Shown: positions 12,610 through 24,425, counted from the stretch's first letter. The stretch is 64,000 nt of DNA from Ophioderma brevispina (GCA_023653785.1 JAMKCH010022453.1:1-64000), one strand, 5' to 3'. Translations and numbers: made by a program. The notes: generated by a model not told the origin, from the sequence alone.

Positions 12610-13020
12610 CGTGATAGGATACAGTAGCGGAGGACAATGGTACTTTCTCTGGTGTAAAAGGAACTATAATCATAGAAACTATAGTCCGGTTCAACTATAT
12701 AAAAACCTAGAAGAAATAATCTTGAAGCAAGGGATGTATTTTCTAGAGAGAGGGTTCCACGCGGTGAAGACTATTGACCACGGGAAGCCATGTCGAGGGG
12801 TATAAAAACTAGCAACATAAAAGCAAGGGGGACTGTTATTCCTGGAAACAGGGTCCACAGGGTGAAGGCCACTGACCCTAGAAAGCCAGGGTCCGGAGGA
12901 CCGCTCGGTTCTGTAGTCCGGTTAGGGCGATTGTTCCTAGGGACAGGGGTCGGAACACCTGTCCCTAGGAACCACATTCCCCAGGGGCTATAATCTCCAG
13001 GGGGACATATATCTCCGTTC
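12610..13020. repeat. Diverged tandem duplication with an internal palindrome
   Basis: Two units about 95 bp apart share GGGTTCCACGCGGTGAAG..ATTGACC..GGAAGCCA (near 12749) and GGGTCCACAGGGTGAAGG..CTGACC..GAAAGCCA (near 12847). The second is followed at about 12936-12981 by a strong inverted repeat, TTCCTAGGGACAGG and CCTGTCCCTAGGAA. ATAGTCCGG/GTAGTCCGG words at the left of each unit resemble the ends of the MITE at 18175. The G/C-rich frames on both strands follow from the inverted structure and match no family. Confidence 0.55.
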
Positions 13021-14780
13021 ACACGGCAGGTTCGCTATCAGTAGAAACATGCCGATTGAAGGTGGGACGGAAACAGGTATTCCAAAAAACGCCTCACATA
13101 AAGCCGGGGGATCCCCATGCCCATGTAGAAACAGGCAGAAAATCCGACTGTAATCCAACAGTATTGTCGGATTGTCATCTTAAAGGGTTTGACATCCGCA
13201 CAAGTGTCCATTAGCCCCAGTCACATTGCCGAGTACAAGTACCATCAGATGGTGTGAGTGAATCGGATATCAAACAATGTAATTTTAAAACTAATTGCCA
13301 CCAGTAAATGTTAAATATATTTCTTTTACGAAGTTACTATTTCATTTTTACAAAATTTATTTAGGGAGTGTCATAATGTGGGGGTGGAGGATATTATGCG
13401 GGGGACTCAAAATGTTAGGCCCAAAAAGGGGGATCAAAAAAATTTCAAGCCGGTAATAGGGGGATCAAAACTTTTTATTGAAGGCCATTTTTTGCTCAAT
13501 TCAAAAAATTAACTTCCCAAAGTATAATTATTTTATGATCCATTTGCAATTTTGGGAACATCAACTTTTCCATTAAAAAAACAGTCTTGAAACGAAATAT
13601 CTCAAGGGTTCCGCGCTTTGCGCAGAGGGAAGCACCCTTCACGTGTCTCCACTCTCAATCCTAAACATCTTTTAGTCCGGAAAACAAACGTACTACTATT
13701 TTACCAAGTTTATTAGTTAACCTTCGTGAATGCAATGTACCTAGGCTATTTCAGAAGAGGAACTGTGGACGACCCAAATGAGTGAGTTCAAGCATTACAT
13801 CGAAAAAAGATTGTCATTGAAATTAGACGGTCGATAGGCACTAACGCGGGACAATTACACAAAGTCCACTGAAAATCTTTAAAAAGTGTCATTTATATTT
13901 CAACCTTCATTTAAGCACAAACAAACAACCCCGGGGGTCTTGTCATTTATGCCAGTCTTAAATTGGGGTTATAATGAGAGGGAAACCTTCAAGTAACAAA
14001 ATGTATATTTCGTTCGCTGTTACTTGTCGGTCTGTTTGATGTTACCTGCATTGTGCCCTTGGAGTTCCAAGATAGTCGGTTTTATCGCGTTTAGCTAATG
14101 TCTTTATTACAGCAAGCTCAAATTTCAAGCCACTTTTTGAATGCATTAGTTCTTATCTTGAATTCTGACCATACTGCAAAGCAGTTCCATTGTTAAATTC
14201 CTAAAAATGGATTGTCTTAAAATGAGCTAAGGCAGGGTCTTGTAGAAACGTGTACATAACGCATTAACGCCATTCATTTGTTGGTACTTCTGAAGACTGG
14301 TGACGTAGTCTTACCGGGAAATTTCGTGCAATCAGTCTTTCTGACTTCACAGATAAAACGACACAGAGAAAAGTTTAGTTCATCCTTTGTCTTTTTCTGT
14401 GTTTGATCTGGAATAGAATTCTGTGCAGCCTCGACGTTTTGGATACAAATCGTTCGCTGCTCTTCTGTGTGAAGGCTTCTAGGTCAGATTCCACCTCTTG
14501 AGAAAGAGCTCCCAACCAACGCAGTCATTTCCATTTTGAAATCTTTTGAATGCTTTTCAACGAATTTCGACATGTCCAAATGCACATAGAAAACGTTTAA
14601 GTATATATATAAATAGAACGTTCTATAACGGCGACTGACAGATTTGATTTTTTGGTTCTTATTTGGCAAAGCACTAATCAATGCAACCCAGTTAACTTTA
14701 ACACTGGTTGTTCGAAGGTTAATGGCCAGAGCAACCATTAAACGCTTAAACGCTTTTTTTCACGGTGTTGCAAGGTGACA
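13020..14780. other. No gene recognised
   Basis: Contains a GGGGGATCAAAA word twice (about 13429 and 13460) in a short AT-rich repeat, and a small CGCGCTTTGCGC hairpin near 13612. No coding or RNA feature could be supported. Confidence 0.4.
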
Positions 14781-14784
14781 ATAA

Positions 14785-15000
14785 CATATTGTTTTTTTTT
14801 TTTGTTTTTTTTTTTTGTTTTTTAAAGACACTATCAGTGATCCACTCGAAATAGTCAAAATATTTGAAAATATTTTAAAAATGAAGGATATTTTACTAGT
14901 TTTTACTACTGAAAAAATTGATAGAAATGCGAGAAAACAGCAATATTCAACGAAATGAACCTCCATTCAATTATGAGTTGTAGTAAGTGTCCGCACGGCA
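14785..15000. mobile_element. Fragment of TTAA-type MITE (ACTATCAGTGAT family)
   Basis: After a poly-T block (14791-14822), the sequence starts TTTAAAGACACTATCAGTGATCCAC and continues with GTCAAAATATTTGAAA, CTGAAAAAATTGATAGAAA, CAATATTCAA and GTGTCCG. The same order of words occurs at 16508-16720. Only one terminus is visible here, so this copy is truncated or its far end has diverged. Confidence 0.6.
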
Positions 15001-15390
15001 TACCGAAAAATAGAAGACAATAATTAACAAAAACTGAAAATCGATTAAAAAAAAAGAGGAGCAGACAGATCAACCATGTAAGACAGGAATTACATCTAAT
15101 TGACTTTGTTTTTGAAAACAGATGGATGGATGGTGATTCCCATGGCTTATGGCAATTTTAGTCAGGTTCACTATGTTCAAATATTACTATTTGTTGGCTT
15201 TTTATGGAGATTTGCTAATTTTTGCATTTTTCTAAACTTCAGCTGTCACAGAAACAGAAATTCTATTACCTTAGCTGTCCATTATTGAAAATGCAGCATT
15301 CTGATTGGTCAGTTCACTGCCCATTATTCTGCAATAATGGGTCGCCAAAGCATTTTCTTATTAAATCAAGCTGTTTTAGGTAATAGAATA

Positions 15391-15550
15391 GAAATAAAGG
15401 GTTTGCAGTGTCATTTAGGGGCTCTTAATGTATACCTCGCCAGACAAAAACATTCAAATAATGGGCTCGGCTGCGCCTCGCCCATTATTTAGTTTTTCTG
15501 ACCTCAGCACATTATTCTCCCATAAATGATACTGCCGCACCCTTTATTTC
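15391..15550. mobile_element. 160-bp near-perfect palindromic foldback element
   Basis: The left end GAAATAAAGGG and the right end CCCTTTATTTC are reverse complements. Arms of about 65 bp match with few differences (GCAGTGTCATTTA against TAAATGATACTGC; GTC..GCGAGG words). The centre, 15456-15490, is AAATAATGGGC, a 13-base G/C-rich loop, then GCCCATTATTT. There is no coding capacity. Typical of a MITE or foldback that could extrude a cruciform. Confidence 0.8.
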
Positions 15551-15579
15551 TTAAATCAATGTTGGCTTTTTTTAAATCG

Positions 15580-15950
15580 CATATAAGCAGCCATCTTGGA
15601 TTTCCAAAAATGCCGCATTAATATGCTTATATTCTTGGCTTTTGAAAGCACATAGAAACGTAATTCCATCTTCTAAACCTATTGTTGGAGAGTGTCAATC
15701 TCAATGCCAACAAATGAGATCATGTGGCTGTGACGGCAATCTTGAATTCCAAAAATGGCCGCCAAGGGAAGTGTTTTTTGAGATACCTGTCCCTGAATGA
15801 AAATAGTAGAGGATGATTATGGCCATTCTATGCTCATGATTTCAGGGTCCAGAAATCCAATAAGAACATTAATAACAACAATGGACCATGTGAATTTGGA
15901 GCCAATCTTGAACCATTCTCTTGGACCAGCAACAGAAAAAGACCTATTTA
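15580..15950 (-). repeat. ATGGCCGCC-type repeat, inverted copy of 58130-58560
   Basis: Read on the minus strand, this segment carries the same ordered words as 58180-58560. These include TTGTTATTA.TGTTCTTATTGG, GATGATTATGGCC or its equivalent, GAGATTGACAC..CTCCAACAATAGG, CTTTGAAAGCCA..AATAT and AGATGGCTGCTTATATGCGATTT. It is a diverged portion of the 150-170 bp unit array described at 57750-58480. Confidence 0.65.
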
Positions 15951-16130
15951 ATTGAACCATGAACGAAGTAAAGTTTACTAAGGAAAATAATAAGTGGTCA
16001 GGGTGTTTTTGAAGACACTAATAGATGGTGACTGCCCCCTACTAGCTAGAGGAAGTTTATTCCCACTCATTTGAATTAAGCAGAAAGAGTAAACGTTCTA
16101 TCACCAGCCAAAACTCTGGTGATAGGGTAC

Positions 16131-16511
16131 TTAAGGGACTGACTCAGAGATTTCGAAATATAATTTTTGGGGGTATTGTACTAATTAAAAATACTCATCT
16201 AGAACTAAAGATAGTTACCTAAACATGCTTAATTATAAGTAGAGATCAATCAGGGATTTTTTCGTTTTCTTGCAGAGTAAACATTTATGCTCAGTATAAC
16301 AGTGCAATACTACCGTGTATAACAAAATTTCGGATCCAGAATTTTATAAAAACAAAGTTGTGATTTTCTATATGAAGACTTCGATTTGAGATAGTTATTT
16401 CACATAGTGATTAGTATAATATGGGCAAGCATTATGTATATGCCAAAACACAATTTGTTTGAAAAATTAGTGCGCCATTCGGGAAATCTCTGAGTCCAGC
16501 CTCCTTTTTAA
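16131..16511. mobile_element. 381-bp TTAA element, deletion derivative of 29909-41587
   Basis: Termini are TTAAGGGACTGACTCAGAG on the left and CTCTGAGTCCAGCCTCC..TTAA on the right, giving an inverted end word CTGACTCAGAGATTT next to TTAA on both sides. The left half matches, in reverse complement, the outer right end of the large element (41465-41587): GTACTAATTAAAAATACTCATCTAG. The right half matches, in reverse complement, its outer left end (29909-30115): GGATCC..AATTTTAT, AAGTTGTGATTTTCTATATG, TTATTTCACA, AAGCATTATGTATATGC. It therefore contains both ends and none of the interior. Duplication of TTAA on insertion is typical of piggyBac and Kolobok transposons; the superfamily cannot be assigned here. 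Confidence 0.75.
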
Positions 16512-16885
16512 GACAATATCAGTGATTCACAATGAACGTGTCAAAATATTTGAAATATGTAGAAAAAGAAACACAGTTAAAAGTGAAGGGAACAAGCCTA
16601 TATAATCCTAATAGTTATTATAAGTATTTTTCACTGAAAATTTGATAGAAAAGGAAGAAAATATCAGTATTCAAAGGTATGAATCCCAATATAATTACGT
16701 GTCCGTACGGACAGTCCGTAGGGACAGTAATGACTGAAATATCTTGATTCCGTTTTATTAGGTTGTTTTTGGTCTATCATTTGTCTGGTGTGGTGTAGGG
16801 TATCTATACTTGTTCCAGACAAGCAAATATCTGATTTTTTATTTTTTTGCGAGTCTCTGATTGAGCAAATCACTGATAGTGCCTT
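16508..16885. mobile_element. MITE with ACTATCAGTGAT termini
   Basis: The left end TTAAGACAATATCAGTGATTCAC and the right end AATCACTGATAGTGCCTTTGGGG are inverted copies over about 20 bp. The element starts at the very TTAA that ends the neighbouring element at 16131-16511, so the two sit back to back. A copy of its left half lies at 14822-15000. An internal hairpin word, CCGTACGG, lies near 16704. No coding capacity. Confidence 0.65.
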
Positions 16886-16889
16886 TGGG

Positions 16890-18170
16890 GGACAAATTTA
16901 AATTATCGGGAAAGATTAGTCCCATTATAATTGCAAAGTAGATGTTTTGAACAACATACCCTCTTCAAAATGTTATTGATATGTCATACTCTAAGTGTAT
17001 AGTATATAATCGATGATATGATGGCGTTCGTTAAAAGAACAGGCTTTCGCGCGTGACTGCTGAAGATGACATTGGATGTCAGACATGAAATTGAAAGGCG
17101 ACCTGAAAGGATAAGAGTTGTGATAGTTAAACGAGCATGTTAGAAGAGAAGATTGACATAGAAGAGAGCCAAGAAAAAAGCTCTTCTTTAGCACAAACAC
17201 CTACTTGGTGGAGGTGGTGGAGCTCGAATATCACATATGGTCAAGTGTCTTCAAAGTCGATGGAGTGGTAGACGATCGTAATGATAATCAGCAAACGGCT
17301 TCAACCAAAAAAAACAACCAAGGTGGGTTGAAAAGTAGAAGAAATTTGCAAGCAGAGGTTGTACACAAGTCTATGGAAAATAGTCTAACCTTGATAATCC
17401 TTCGCATCCTTGTTGGAAGATTAACCTATCTAAAATGTGTAAATCGGCTCGATACAATAAGTGTTTAACTATTTGTAGGAAGTACGGGTATTAAAAAAAA
17501 TCTAAAATACATTATTTACTTTGAATAATTATCAAAACTATTGTCTCGGACATTCTGTTAAATCAAGCGAAAGGGTTCTGCATGTTCAATTTGGCAGCGC
17601 ACTAAAGTATTTCGACCATACGCTTTTATAAATTGTTAAATTCAAAATCTTAAATAAATACAATGAAGGTAACTCATCTGAAATATAAGTACGAATTTGA
17701 AATTTAATGTATGCAAGATTTATGTTTGTCTTGTGATATTTTTTTAGGACACTGCTCTTAAATTTCCCAAGGCAGCGCTTCTTATTGAATACAGCTACAA
17801 ACCCACGAAGGGTGTTGTTTACAGCAACCGCCCAATGGTGAAAATTGGAAAAAGCATCGCAACGCAACCAAAAGTGCGATGCTGCTGGGATACAGCTAGG
17901 GGGATTTTACAGGACACAGCTAGCTTAGATGATGCATTGAAATCCCGGGGATTAAAAAGGAACAAAACACATGCAAATGTATGATTATTTATCTTCTCCC
18001 TGGATTATGTAAAACTTCAACTTCAACTTTATTATTTCCATTTAAAAACTAAAAAAAAAAAACACACAAGAACAATAACTATCGATTAAATAAGGACATT
18101 AAGTAAAACAGGAGGAAACGGTCAATGACCAATGTACCTTCATTCAAATTGCCATCACAACAATTACAGA
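16890..18170. other. No gene recognised
   Basis: Contains only short frames of up to about 93 codons without family resemblance. A CAACTTCAACTTTATTATTTCC stretch near 18013-18034 followed by an A-run resembles the tail of a retroposed sequence, but I could not connect it to an element. Confidence 0.4.
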
Positions 18171-18174
18171 TTTC

Positions 18175-18347
18175 ACACCGGTGTGAAAGCAGATATAGTC
18201 CGGCGGGAGCCACAGTCCGGGCTCCATACACGATAACGGAATAAAGCGTGAAACTAATGTTGCGTTAAGAGTCAACTGAATCGATTGCCCTATTGTTCAC
18301 CATTGTTCCCGGACTATACGCCGGACGATAATTACTTCTACACCTGT
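18175..18347. mobile_element. MITE, copy 1 (ACACC-GGTGT termini)
   Basis: The left end ACACCGGTGTGAAAGCAG and the right end CTTCTACACCTGT are approximately inverted. Sub-terminal TATAGTCCGG and CCGGACTATA are also inverted. The core shares ACGGAATAAAGCGTGAA, TGTTGCGT and TGAATCGATTGCCCTATT in order with 28543-28712. It encodes nothing. Confidence 0.8.
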
Positions 18348-18388
18348 AAATACGATCCCGTTCGTTCCTGTACAAAATGGTCCCCGAG

Positions 18389-18535
18389 ATGAAAACGTCA
18401 TTATCTCCTCAATGGAACATCTCTGACCTTAAAACTAACACTCTGCTTGAAGACCATCTTATCTCCTACGCAATCAATCATGAAACTAGGGTAGTTATCC
18501 CCAAAATTTTCGAGCTACTGGACCGTGAAGACTAG
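18389..18535 (+). CDS. Short unrecognised open frame (48 codons)
   Basis: The frame opens with ATG, runs 48 codons and ends with TAG. Its composition is protein-like (Asp/Glu/Leu/Ile-rich, ending VVIPKIFELLDRED), which is why it is listed. No family was recognised, the frame does not continue past the stop, and no splice context was evaluated. It may be chance, an exon remnant or a transposon relic. Confidence 0.12.
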   Translation: MKTSLSPQWNISDLKTNTLLEDHLISYAINHETRVVIPKIFELLDRED

Positions 18536-18635
18536 AAAGCACCGTCGACGCTGGAGGTCACAGAATACGGTTAAACTTGGTTTGTCGGATCAAAATAACG
18601 TATCAAAATGTCAACATTGTTGATATTCCTACAGA

Positions 18636-18683
18636 TTTGTACTTAATATTGATAGCATGATTTGTACTTAATATTGAACCATG
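18636..18683. repeat. Tandem duplication of a 24-26 bp word
   Basis: GATTTGTACTTAATATTGA occurs twice in direct succession, with linkers TAGCAT and ACCAT, consistent with a local slip duplication. Confidence 0.9.
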
Positions 18684-18787
18684 ATTTTCAACCCAGATCT
18701 CGCCATTTATCTCAAATATGTTATTATCTCATCCTCATTCGCAACATTGGAAAATCGCAGGTGTCTCTCTGAAAGTAATCTCTTATA

Positions 18788-18811
18788 GCTCGCGCCCTTC
18801 CGGGCGCGAGC
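18788..18811. other. Perfect 10-bp G/C hairpin with TTCC loop
   Basis: GCTCGCGCCC is followed by TTCC and then GGGCGCGAGC, a perfect inverted repeat in AT-rich surroundings. It is too isolated to call a regulatory element. It resembles the palindromic centres of foldback elements such as the one at 15456-15490. Confidence 0.85.
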
Positions 18812-19144
18812 AATGAGAACTACCAACCTATGTGATTCATAGACTTGGGGTCATCTGTTGTCCACAGCTAGCAGCAGAATGAAATTTCTCACAACGAAGG
18901 AACAAGCATTATGGTGGCGCTAATCAAAATTTGTTTTATTATTAACTTTTATTTCAGCAATGTAAATGTATTTAAGTTTTCTTTATTGTATTTTATGGAA
19001 AAAAGTCCATCGGGAAAGTGTTTTCTTTTTTCATTCTTCGGCGGGAAATTTTGTGTACGATATAAAACAACCGATTTTAATTTTTCCCTGTTATGTGGTC
19101 GTGTGGTTTTCGGGTAATGCACAAGACTTTATACACTTAAAACG

Positions 19145-19500
19145 ATTTATTGGTATAAATCTATCGGTACATATATAATGAAATATCCCTAAATAAAACG
19201 TACCAGATGGTTTTCATGGCCATTGGAGTATTCCTTGCGAAAAAATCCAGATTTATTCCGACCAATATACACAACTGTACAACGATCATGGAAGCTACCA
19301 TGTTTATTCCCTGTGGTATATTTACAACGCCGCATGCAATACCGAAACAGAAGCCAGCAAAAATATATCCCATACGCGCATATATCACGTGCAAGTTTGC
19401 CACAAGCCTCATCCTTTTGAACTTCGTCGAGCACACAAAGGATAGGAGCGAAGTTCGTTTAGAATTTTTATTGAAAAAAAAATACTTTTTAAAACACTTT
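19145..19500 (+). repeat. Interspersed repeat family, copy A
   Basis: Starts TTTATTGGTATAAATCTATCGG and continues with ATCCCTAAATAAAACGTACCAGATGG, TTTTCATGGCCATTGGAGT and ATTCCTTGCGAAAAAATCC. Further words are shared with copy B (52310-52660, minus): TATTTACAACGCCGCATG, CATACGCGCATATATCACG, AGCCTCATCCTTTCGAAC or its variants, and AAAGGATAGG. Frames on both strands are open for 80-130 codons, one of them hydrophobic on the minus strand. The frame is not conserved between copies, so I do not call a gene. Confidence 0.7.
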
Positions 19501-21380
19501 TTGGTCTACCGAACACAATACCATTTAGGCAAGCGGGACGAGAGGTTGAAATTTATAAAAGCGGCAATGGTCCCACAACATCAAAATTTTGTGATAAATT
19601 AATAAACAACATCCTAGCGCATACACCTGTAAAATCTGCAATAATTTGCATATGTAGAAATGTGATTTTTTTACCTAATTTGCATGCAATTTGCATAAAA
19701 GGGTGTTCCAGAGGTAGTTGGACATTTTCTTCTGTTACAGTAAATGCAGGAAAGCTACGGACATGCGGTTTTTTGCATAATGTTAGGCATGTGCTACTCT
19801 ATCAACATAAAGTAGAAGTTTTCCAAGGTTTGGTTACTAAAGGTTGTTAAATTTGTATTTTTCATGCAAAAAATACGTTTTTAAGCAGTTTCGTCGAGTT
19901 TCGATTAATTTTCTGCTTACCATAAATAACGTTTGCATTTTCTTTTTAGTTCATACAAAAACCACGTTTATGAACAGTCTACACTGCAAATTTGAGCACC
20001 AGAAACAACGCGGTTTTCATGTAATCCAACAAATTCTACGTGCCCTTGTTTCTCTCATTTTGTGTAGTAAAATACCAGCCAGGGCTGCTGCCTGTTCTAA
20101 CTAGTACACCGTATTATTTCTGTCACGCTGTTACATAACGGGACAATACACGCCATTATCAGAATACCCATGCACAAATGGTCTTCATTGTCGCAAGCAT
20201 GTTTCTATGATAAAGAACTTTTAAGTCCTCTCTATTTTCTATTATGTCTTTCCCAAATTTTCACCATCGTCAATATGAATTAGTAAATTAGTGATTGATT
20301 GCGAAACGTTATTCAATATTTTTAAATTAACCATTGCATCCACGCAATCTTGAATTAAAACATAATAAAAAAGAAAATTATAAAATAGAAACGGTAATTA
20401 CGGATTTCCAAAGGAGACACCGGACATGCAAGTTTACACTTTGAAAAGGCTGTATGACAAAATAAATTTTTCAGATAATTTCATCATTAAAAAACCCAGG
20501 CCTATCTCTAAATTTCTTACATTACCATTTATTCTAATTGGATTCTATCAGTTTTAGATTAAAAATTGAAATCAAAACGCATTGGAATATAAATGTAATA
20601 GATTAAAAATTTTTACATCGAAATTCAGATTTTTCCTCCTTTTTAGTCTAAGAAATTTAAGATTAACAAGGTGTAATCGCGATTATTTGCATACTCCTTT
20701 GTGTAATTGTCTTATCTACTATATAGCAAGACCGTGTTAGAAATGCTATTAGTTTTAATGATTTTCGACCAGCAGGTTGTTAAACCAATCTAGATTGCTA
20801 TATTTTGTGTACGGATTCCAGACAAGACAAAAACCCGGTTCGCCCTTTCCTACAAGTCAATTAAAAACATGAAAAAAGATAAAAATGAACGAAAAGAAAT
20901 CATACAATGTTTGCAGCAATCTAAGACCAAAACAAACGGGTTATTAGTATTGGTTGTTGACGGATAAGGATAAAATTTTAAGGTCTTTACTTTTAAAAGA
21001 CAGCTGAGAAAACATTTATATGCCTTCATGTTGCGAGGAATTAGGAGTCGCCAGAATTTTTGAAAATTTGTTCCAAATTATATCTTCTATATAGCACTTT
21101 GCCCTACGTCGTATAGGCGCTCCATAAATCTCACTGATTATCAATTAGATTATTCCAGGGCCTACTTTTGAATCATACTACTTTACACAGAATGGAATCA
21201 TAATACGCGAGTTCTTTGGTTTGTTTCATTATCTTTTCAGTCAGGTGTGTATGGCAGCTTTTGCAGAGTAAAAGGACAACTTTTTTTCTTTTCGTGATAT
21301 AAGCGGAAAACCAATAGAACATGTACATGTACAATCTATGAGATTTTGTTTCAACAAAACTTCAAAACTTTGTTTCTGAA
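19500..21380. other. No gene recognised; octamer-word cluster at 19644-19696
   Basis: AT-rich DNA. Three perfect ATTTGCAT words occur at 19644-19651, 19678-19685 and 19689-19696. A short open frame at 19844-20104 (86 codons) has no family resemblance. Nothing else could be supported. Confidence 0.4.
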
Positions 21381-21389
21381 CCGAGAAAT

Positions 21390-21755
21390 ACGGCTTTAAG
21401 ATTGAAAAAAAAATCAAAAGCCGTGCTATCGAATTTGAAAAAAAAAATGTTTTAGTATGAAAAAGCAGGTTTGATCGATTCGAAGCTGGGAGAAACCTGT
21501 TTTTTTCGATCGAAAAAGTTTTTAAAAAAACGCTAACAATCTTTCATATCAAATTTGTAAAAGTAGCTTTTTTTGCAGGTTTATTTACGATTGAAATGTA
21601 AAACTAGCTAAAGGAAAACATTGAGGTTTGTAAAGAGATTGTCTATGCCTCTATAGTAGCAAAAGTAATACACAAGAGAAGAGACATTTTTCGCCGAAAA
21701 AAGGTTTATCGGTAAAAAATGCTTTTGTTAATGAAAACACAAGTTTTTCTCTATA
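21390..21755. repeat. Degenerate repeats of TTTTTCGATCGAAAAA-like words
   Basis: Recurrent phrases such as CAGGTTTGATCGATTCGAA, CCTGTTTTTTTCGATCGAAAA and CAGGTTTATTTACGATTGAAA are spaced 50-90 bp apart. The same kind of phrase forms a clearer array at 52880-53280. Confidence 0.45.
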
Positions 21756-21759
21756 GTGT

Positions 21760-23745
21760 GCATATATGGACACAAACAAGCTTAACATAATAACAATTTT
21801 GAATCGTTTTAGGATACAATATAGGCAACAAAAGAATAGTTCGTCTCAACCTCCGTCGACTTCCCGCGTGATCAGGTGTACAAAATCCACATTTTATCGG
21901 TTCTTTCCTTTGTTCTAGAGACTACCTTTTTTTGGGGGGAGGAGTATTGGTCAAGAAAAAAATTGGCCGCAAAATAAAGTTCTAAAAGCAATAAAAAAAA
22001 TCCGCGTGGCGGGTATTTTTTCTGAGTAAAAAAAACCGATAGCGCTTAGGTTTTTCTTGGCCTGTAGGAAGCCGATACATGCTTCTTTTTTCTGGTTAAT
22101 AAGCGCCGCTATGCGTTTGTTGTTTTTAGTTAAAAAGCTATGCGCGTACGAATACTCGCAATTATTTTATTGCTTTTAGACGATTTTTTTTTTTTTCGTC
22201 ACCTTCGTGGGCCATTTTTTCTTATCTTGACTAATTTTTTTTAAACACTAGTTAAAAATATCTTGAGAAACCTCTTAAAAAGAAATGCACTAAAATGTTC
22301 ATTTTTTACGACCTAATCGAGCTGGAAACTGAGACGAACCTTTTCTTCTCAGCCTAAGCTCATATTGATTTGAGGTGTATAATCGCAGGATGTATCGCGG
22401 CTGTTTTTTTGGGGGGCGTATTTGTCTGAAGTGATTTAAATAATTTTTTTAAGGTGTAGACCTTTTAGACCACGGGGTTGATTGTCCGCGAAAGTGGAGC
22501 GCGATTACCAAATTGTGTCGACTTTTAAAAACACAAAAATTTGATCGCTTTGAATTTCACAATCTTCAAAAGAACATTTTTGTTGATACGAAATTCTCTT
22601 GATAAGTACCAAATTATTAAATTGTATTTATTTGTAAAACTCAGAAGTAAATTTTAACCACCACCAAAATCTTCAAGACAGTGTTTTGAAAGTTTCACGT
22701 CTTTTGGAGTGAGCCCTTACCAGTTAAATTCACTCCTTGATTTATCAGAGACGTAATGGTTGAAATCACCGCACCGTTCCGGATTTCACTCCACTTTGCC
22801 TGAAAGGGGTGACCCGTTAGTTCTCAAGTGTTTTATTTTGATTGAATGACCTTTACGCCAAAAATGCCCCATCTGAAAAAAAATCTGGCCACCATTAAAT
22901 CCGTTTTGATATGAGAGCGAGAAACGTGATTATGTATCATAGAATCCTTTCTTCAGACAATTTTTGGACACTTCCGGTACATCTGAGGTGGGGGATGGGG
23001 ATATGAGAGATCATGCCATGGACTCTTTAAAACATTACAGTTATCGGAAAGGGTAATTCATTGGCGATATTAATTTGGCCTCCTTTTTAGAGTGACATGA
23101 CACATTCCCATTTTGCTAAAAAAAAATTACAAAACACCAAATTGTCATAATATATGCCAACTAAGTAATAAGGGCCCTAGTCAGTCGAACTCTGGTTTGC
23201 ATTGTCGTTTTCAACATCCACATCATCCACCACCAGCCGTTTCGGGTAATCCGACACGGATAATAATTTGGACCATATAAAAGGGAAATTGGTGCATTTT
23301 GCATATAGGACTACTAAATAGTTTTTGTCAAACTTAATTAATTTGAATAAAGAATTTAAAAAAAGAAAAATTTTGTTTGTTTTTGTTTCTTCTTTATACG
23401 GTCCATATTCATAGGGAAAATTAAGTATCCCTCTGTTTTACCATATGGCCCAGTCCACGTCCTAAATGAATAAGCCTAAAACAGATTGTTTTTTGTGTAA
23501 ATCAAGTATTTTTGAATAAATGGCTCCGAAATATGTGGCCGGGCTTAGGTCACAAATGAAACCCAGAAATACAGAGTGTGTTGAAAATTTCTCTGTAAAA
23601 CCCATTTAGAACTGGTCAACGACCACCTTATTTATCATTAATTTTATAACAAATAACATTACATTATTAATGTTTAGGTGCAAATGTTCGCGATTTTAGG
23701 AGATATAACTTTTACTATTAAACCAACTATCTTTTGACTGAAATG
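21760..23745. other. No gene recognised
   Basis: A long AT-rich stretch with homopolymer runs and no frame worth annotating. The words TTTTTTCGTCACC and AGTGAGCCCTTACC stand alone. Confidence 0.4.
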
Positions 23746-23749
23746 CGTA

Positions 23750-24425
23750 GGGTAAAGGGGGTAATATGGACCCCCATAAGCATATCGTATATTTTCACGA
23801 TTTATTGTTTTTTATTTTTACTCTTTAATAACTTTTTCATATCAATTGATACCTTTGGTTCATGGGGTTAGGTACAAACTAAAAGATATAATTCATCTCT
23901 CCACCAAATAAAAGATTAGGCGTTCAAATTTTTTTTGCAAGGGTCCATATTACTCCATGCTTCGGCAATATGGACCACCGTGTTATTGGCAATAGAGGCG
24001 GTACAATATGGACCCCATATTGTCCATATTTCCCCGTCCTATAAGTTTCTACATGGGGATATAGGGTGTCCATATTAACCCCAGATCACACATACACAAT
24101 GTAATTAGATGTGGAGATAGGAATTGATACATGATTTATACATGGATAAAGTCCGTACGACATGTTGCCGCATGGTAACAACCTTCCATATCGAGGCTCA
24201 AGAGAAACTAGTGTAATTTTTAAATGTCAATGACATAAATAGAAACGTGTTGAAACTTTTTAAATTTAAATATTTCTTTCAGTGCACTCCTCCGTTAATA
24301 ACCAAATTACAGTTGTGAATGATGTTCTTTCAAGTACCAATAGAGGGTCACTCTACCAATCCCTATTCAAAGTTAAGGGGGGTCCATAATGCCGCGGGGG
24401 TCCATATTAAACCCCACTTTACCTA
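23750..24425. mobile_element. TIR element rich in GGTCCATATTA words
   Basis: The left end GGTAAAGGGGGTAATATGGACCCCC and the right end GGGGGTCCATATTAAACCCCACTTTACC are inverted copies over about 27 bp. Between them the same GTCCATATT/AATATGGAC word recurs in both orientations (near 23942, 23969, 24005, 24024, 24068 and 24382). It has no transposase-like frame. Best read as a non-autonomous element of about 675 bp whose end motif has been multiplied internally. Confidence 0.75.

Noticed and set aside
19161..19436. Hydrophobic minus-strand frame suggesting a membrane protein
   Set aside because: The region is a dispersed repeat (copy A), and the frame is not kept in copy B.
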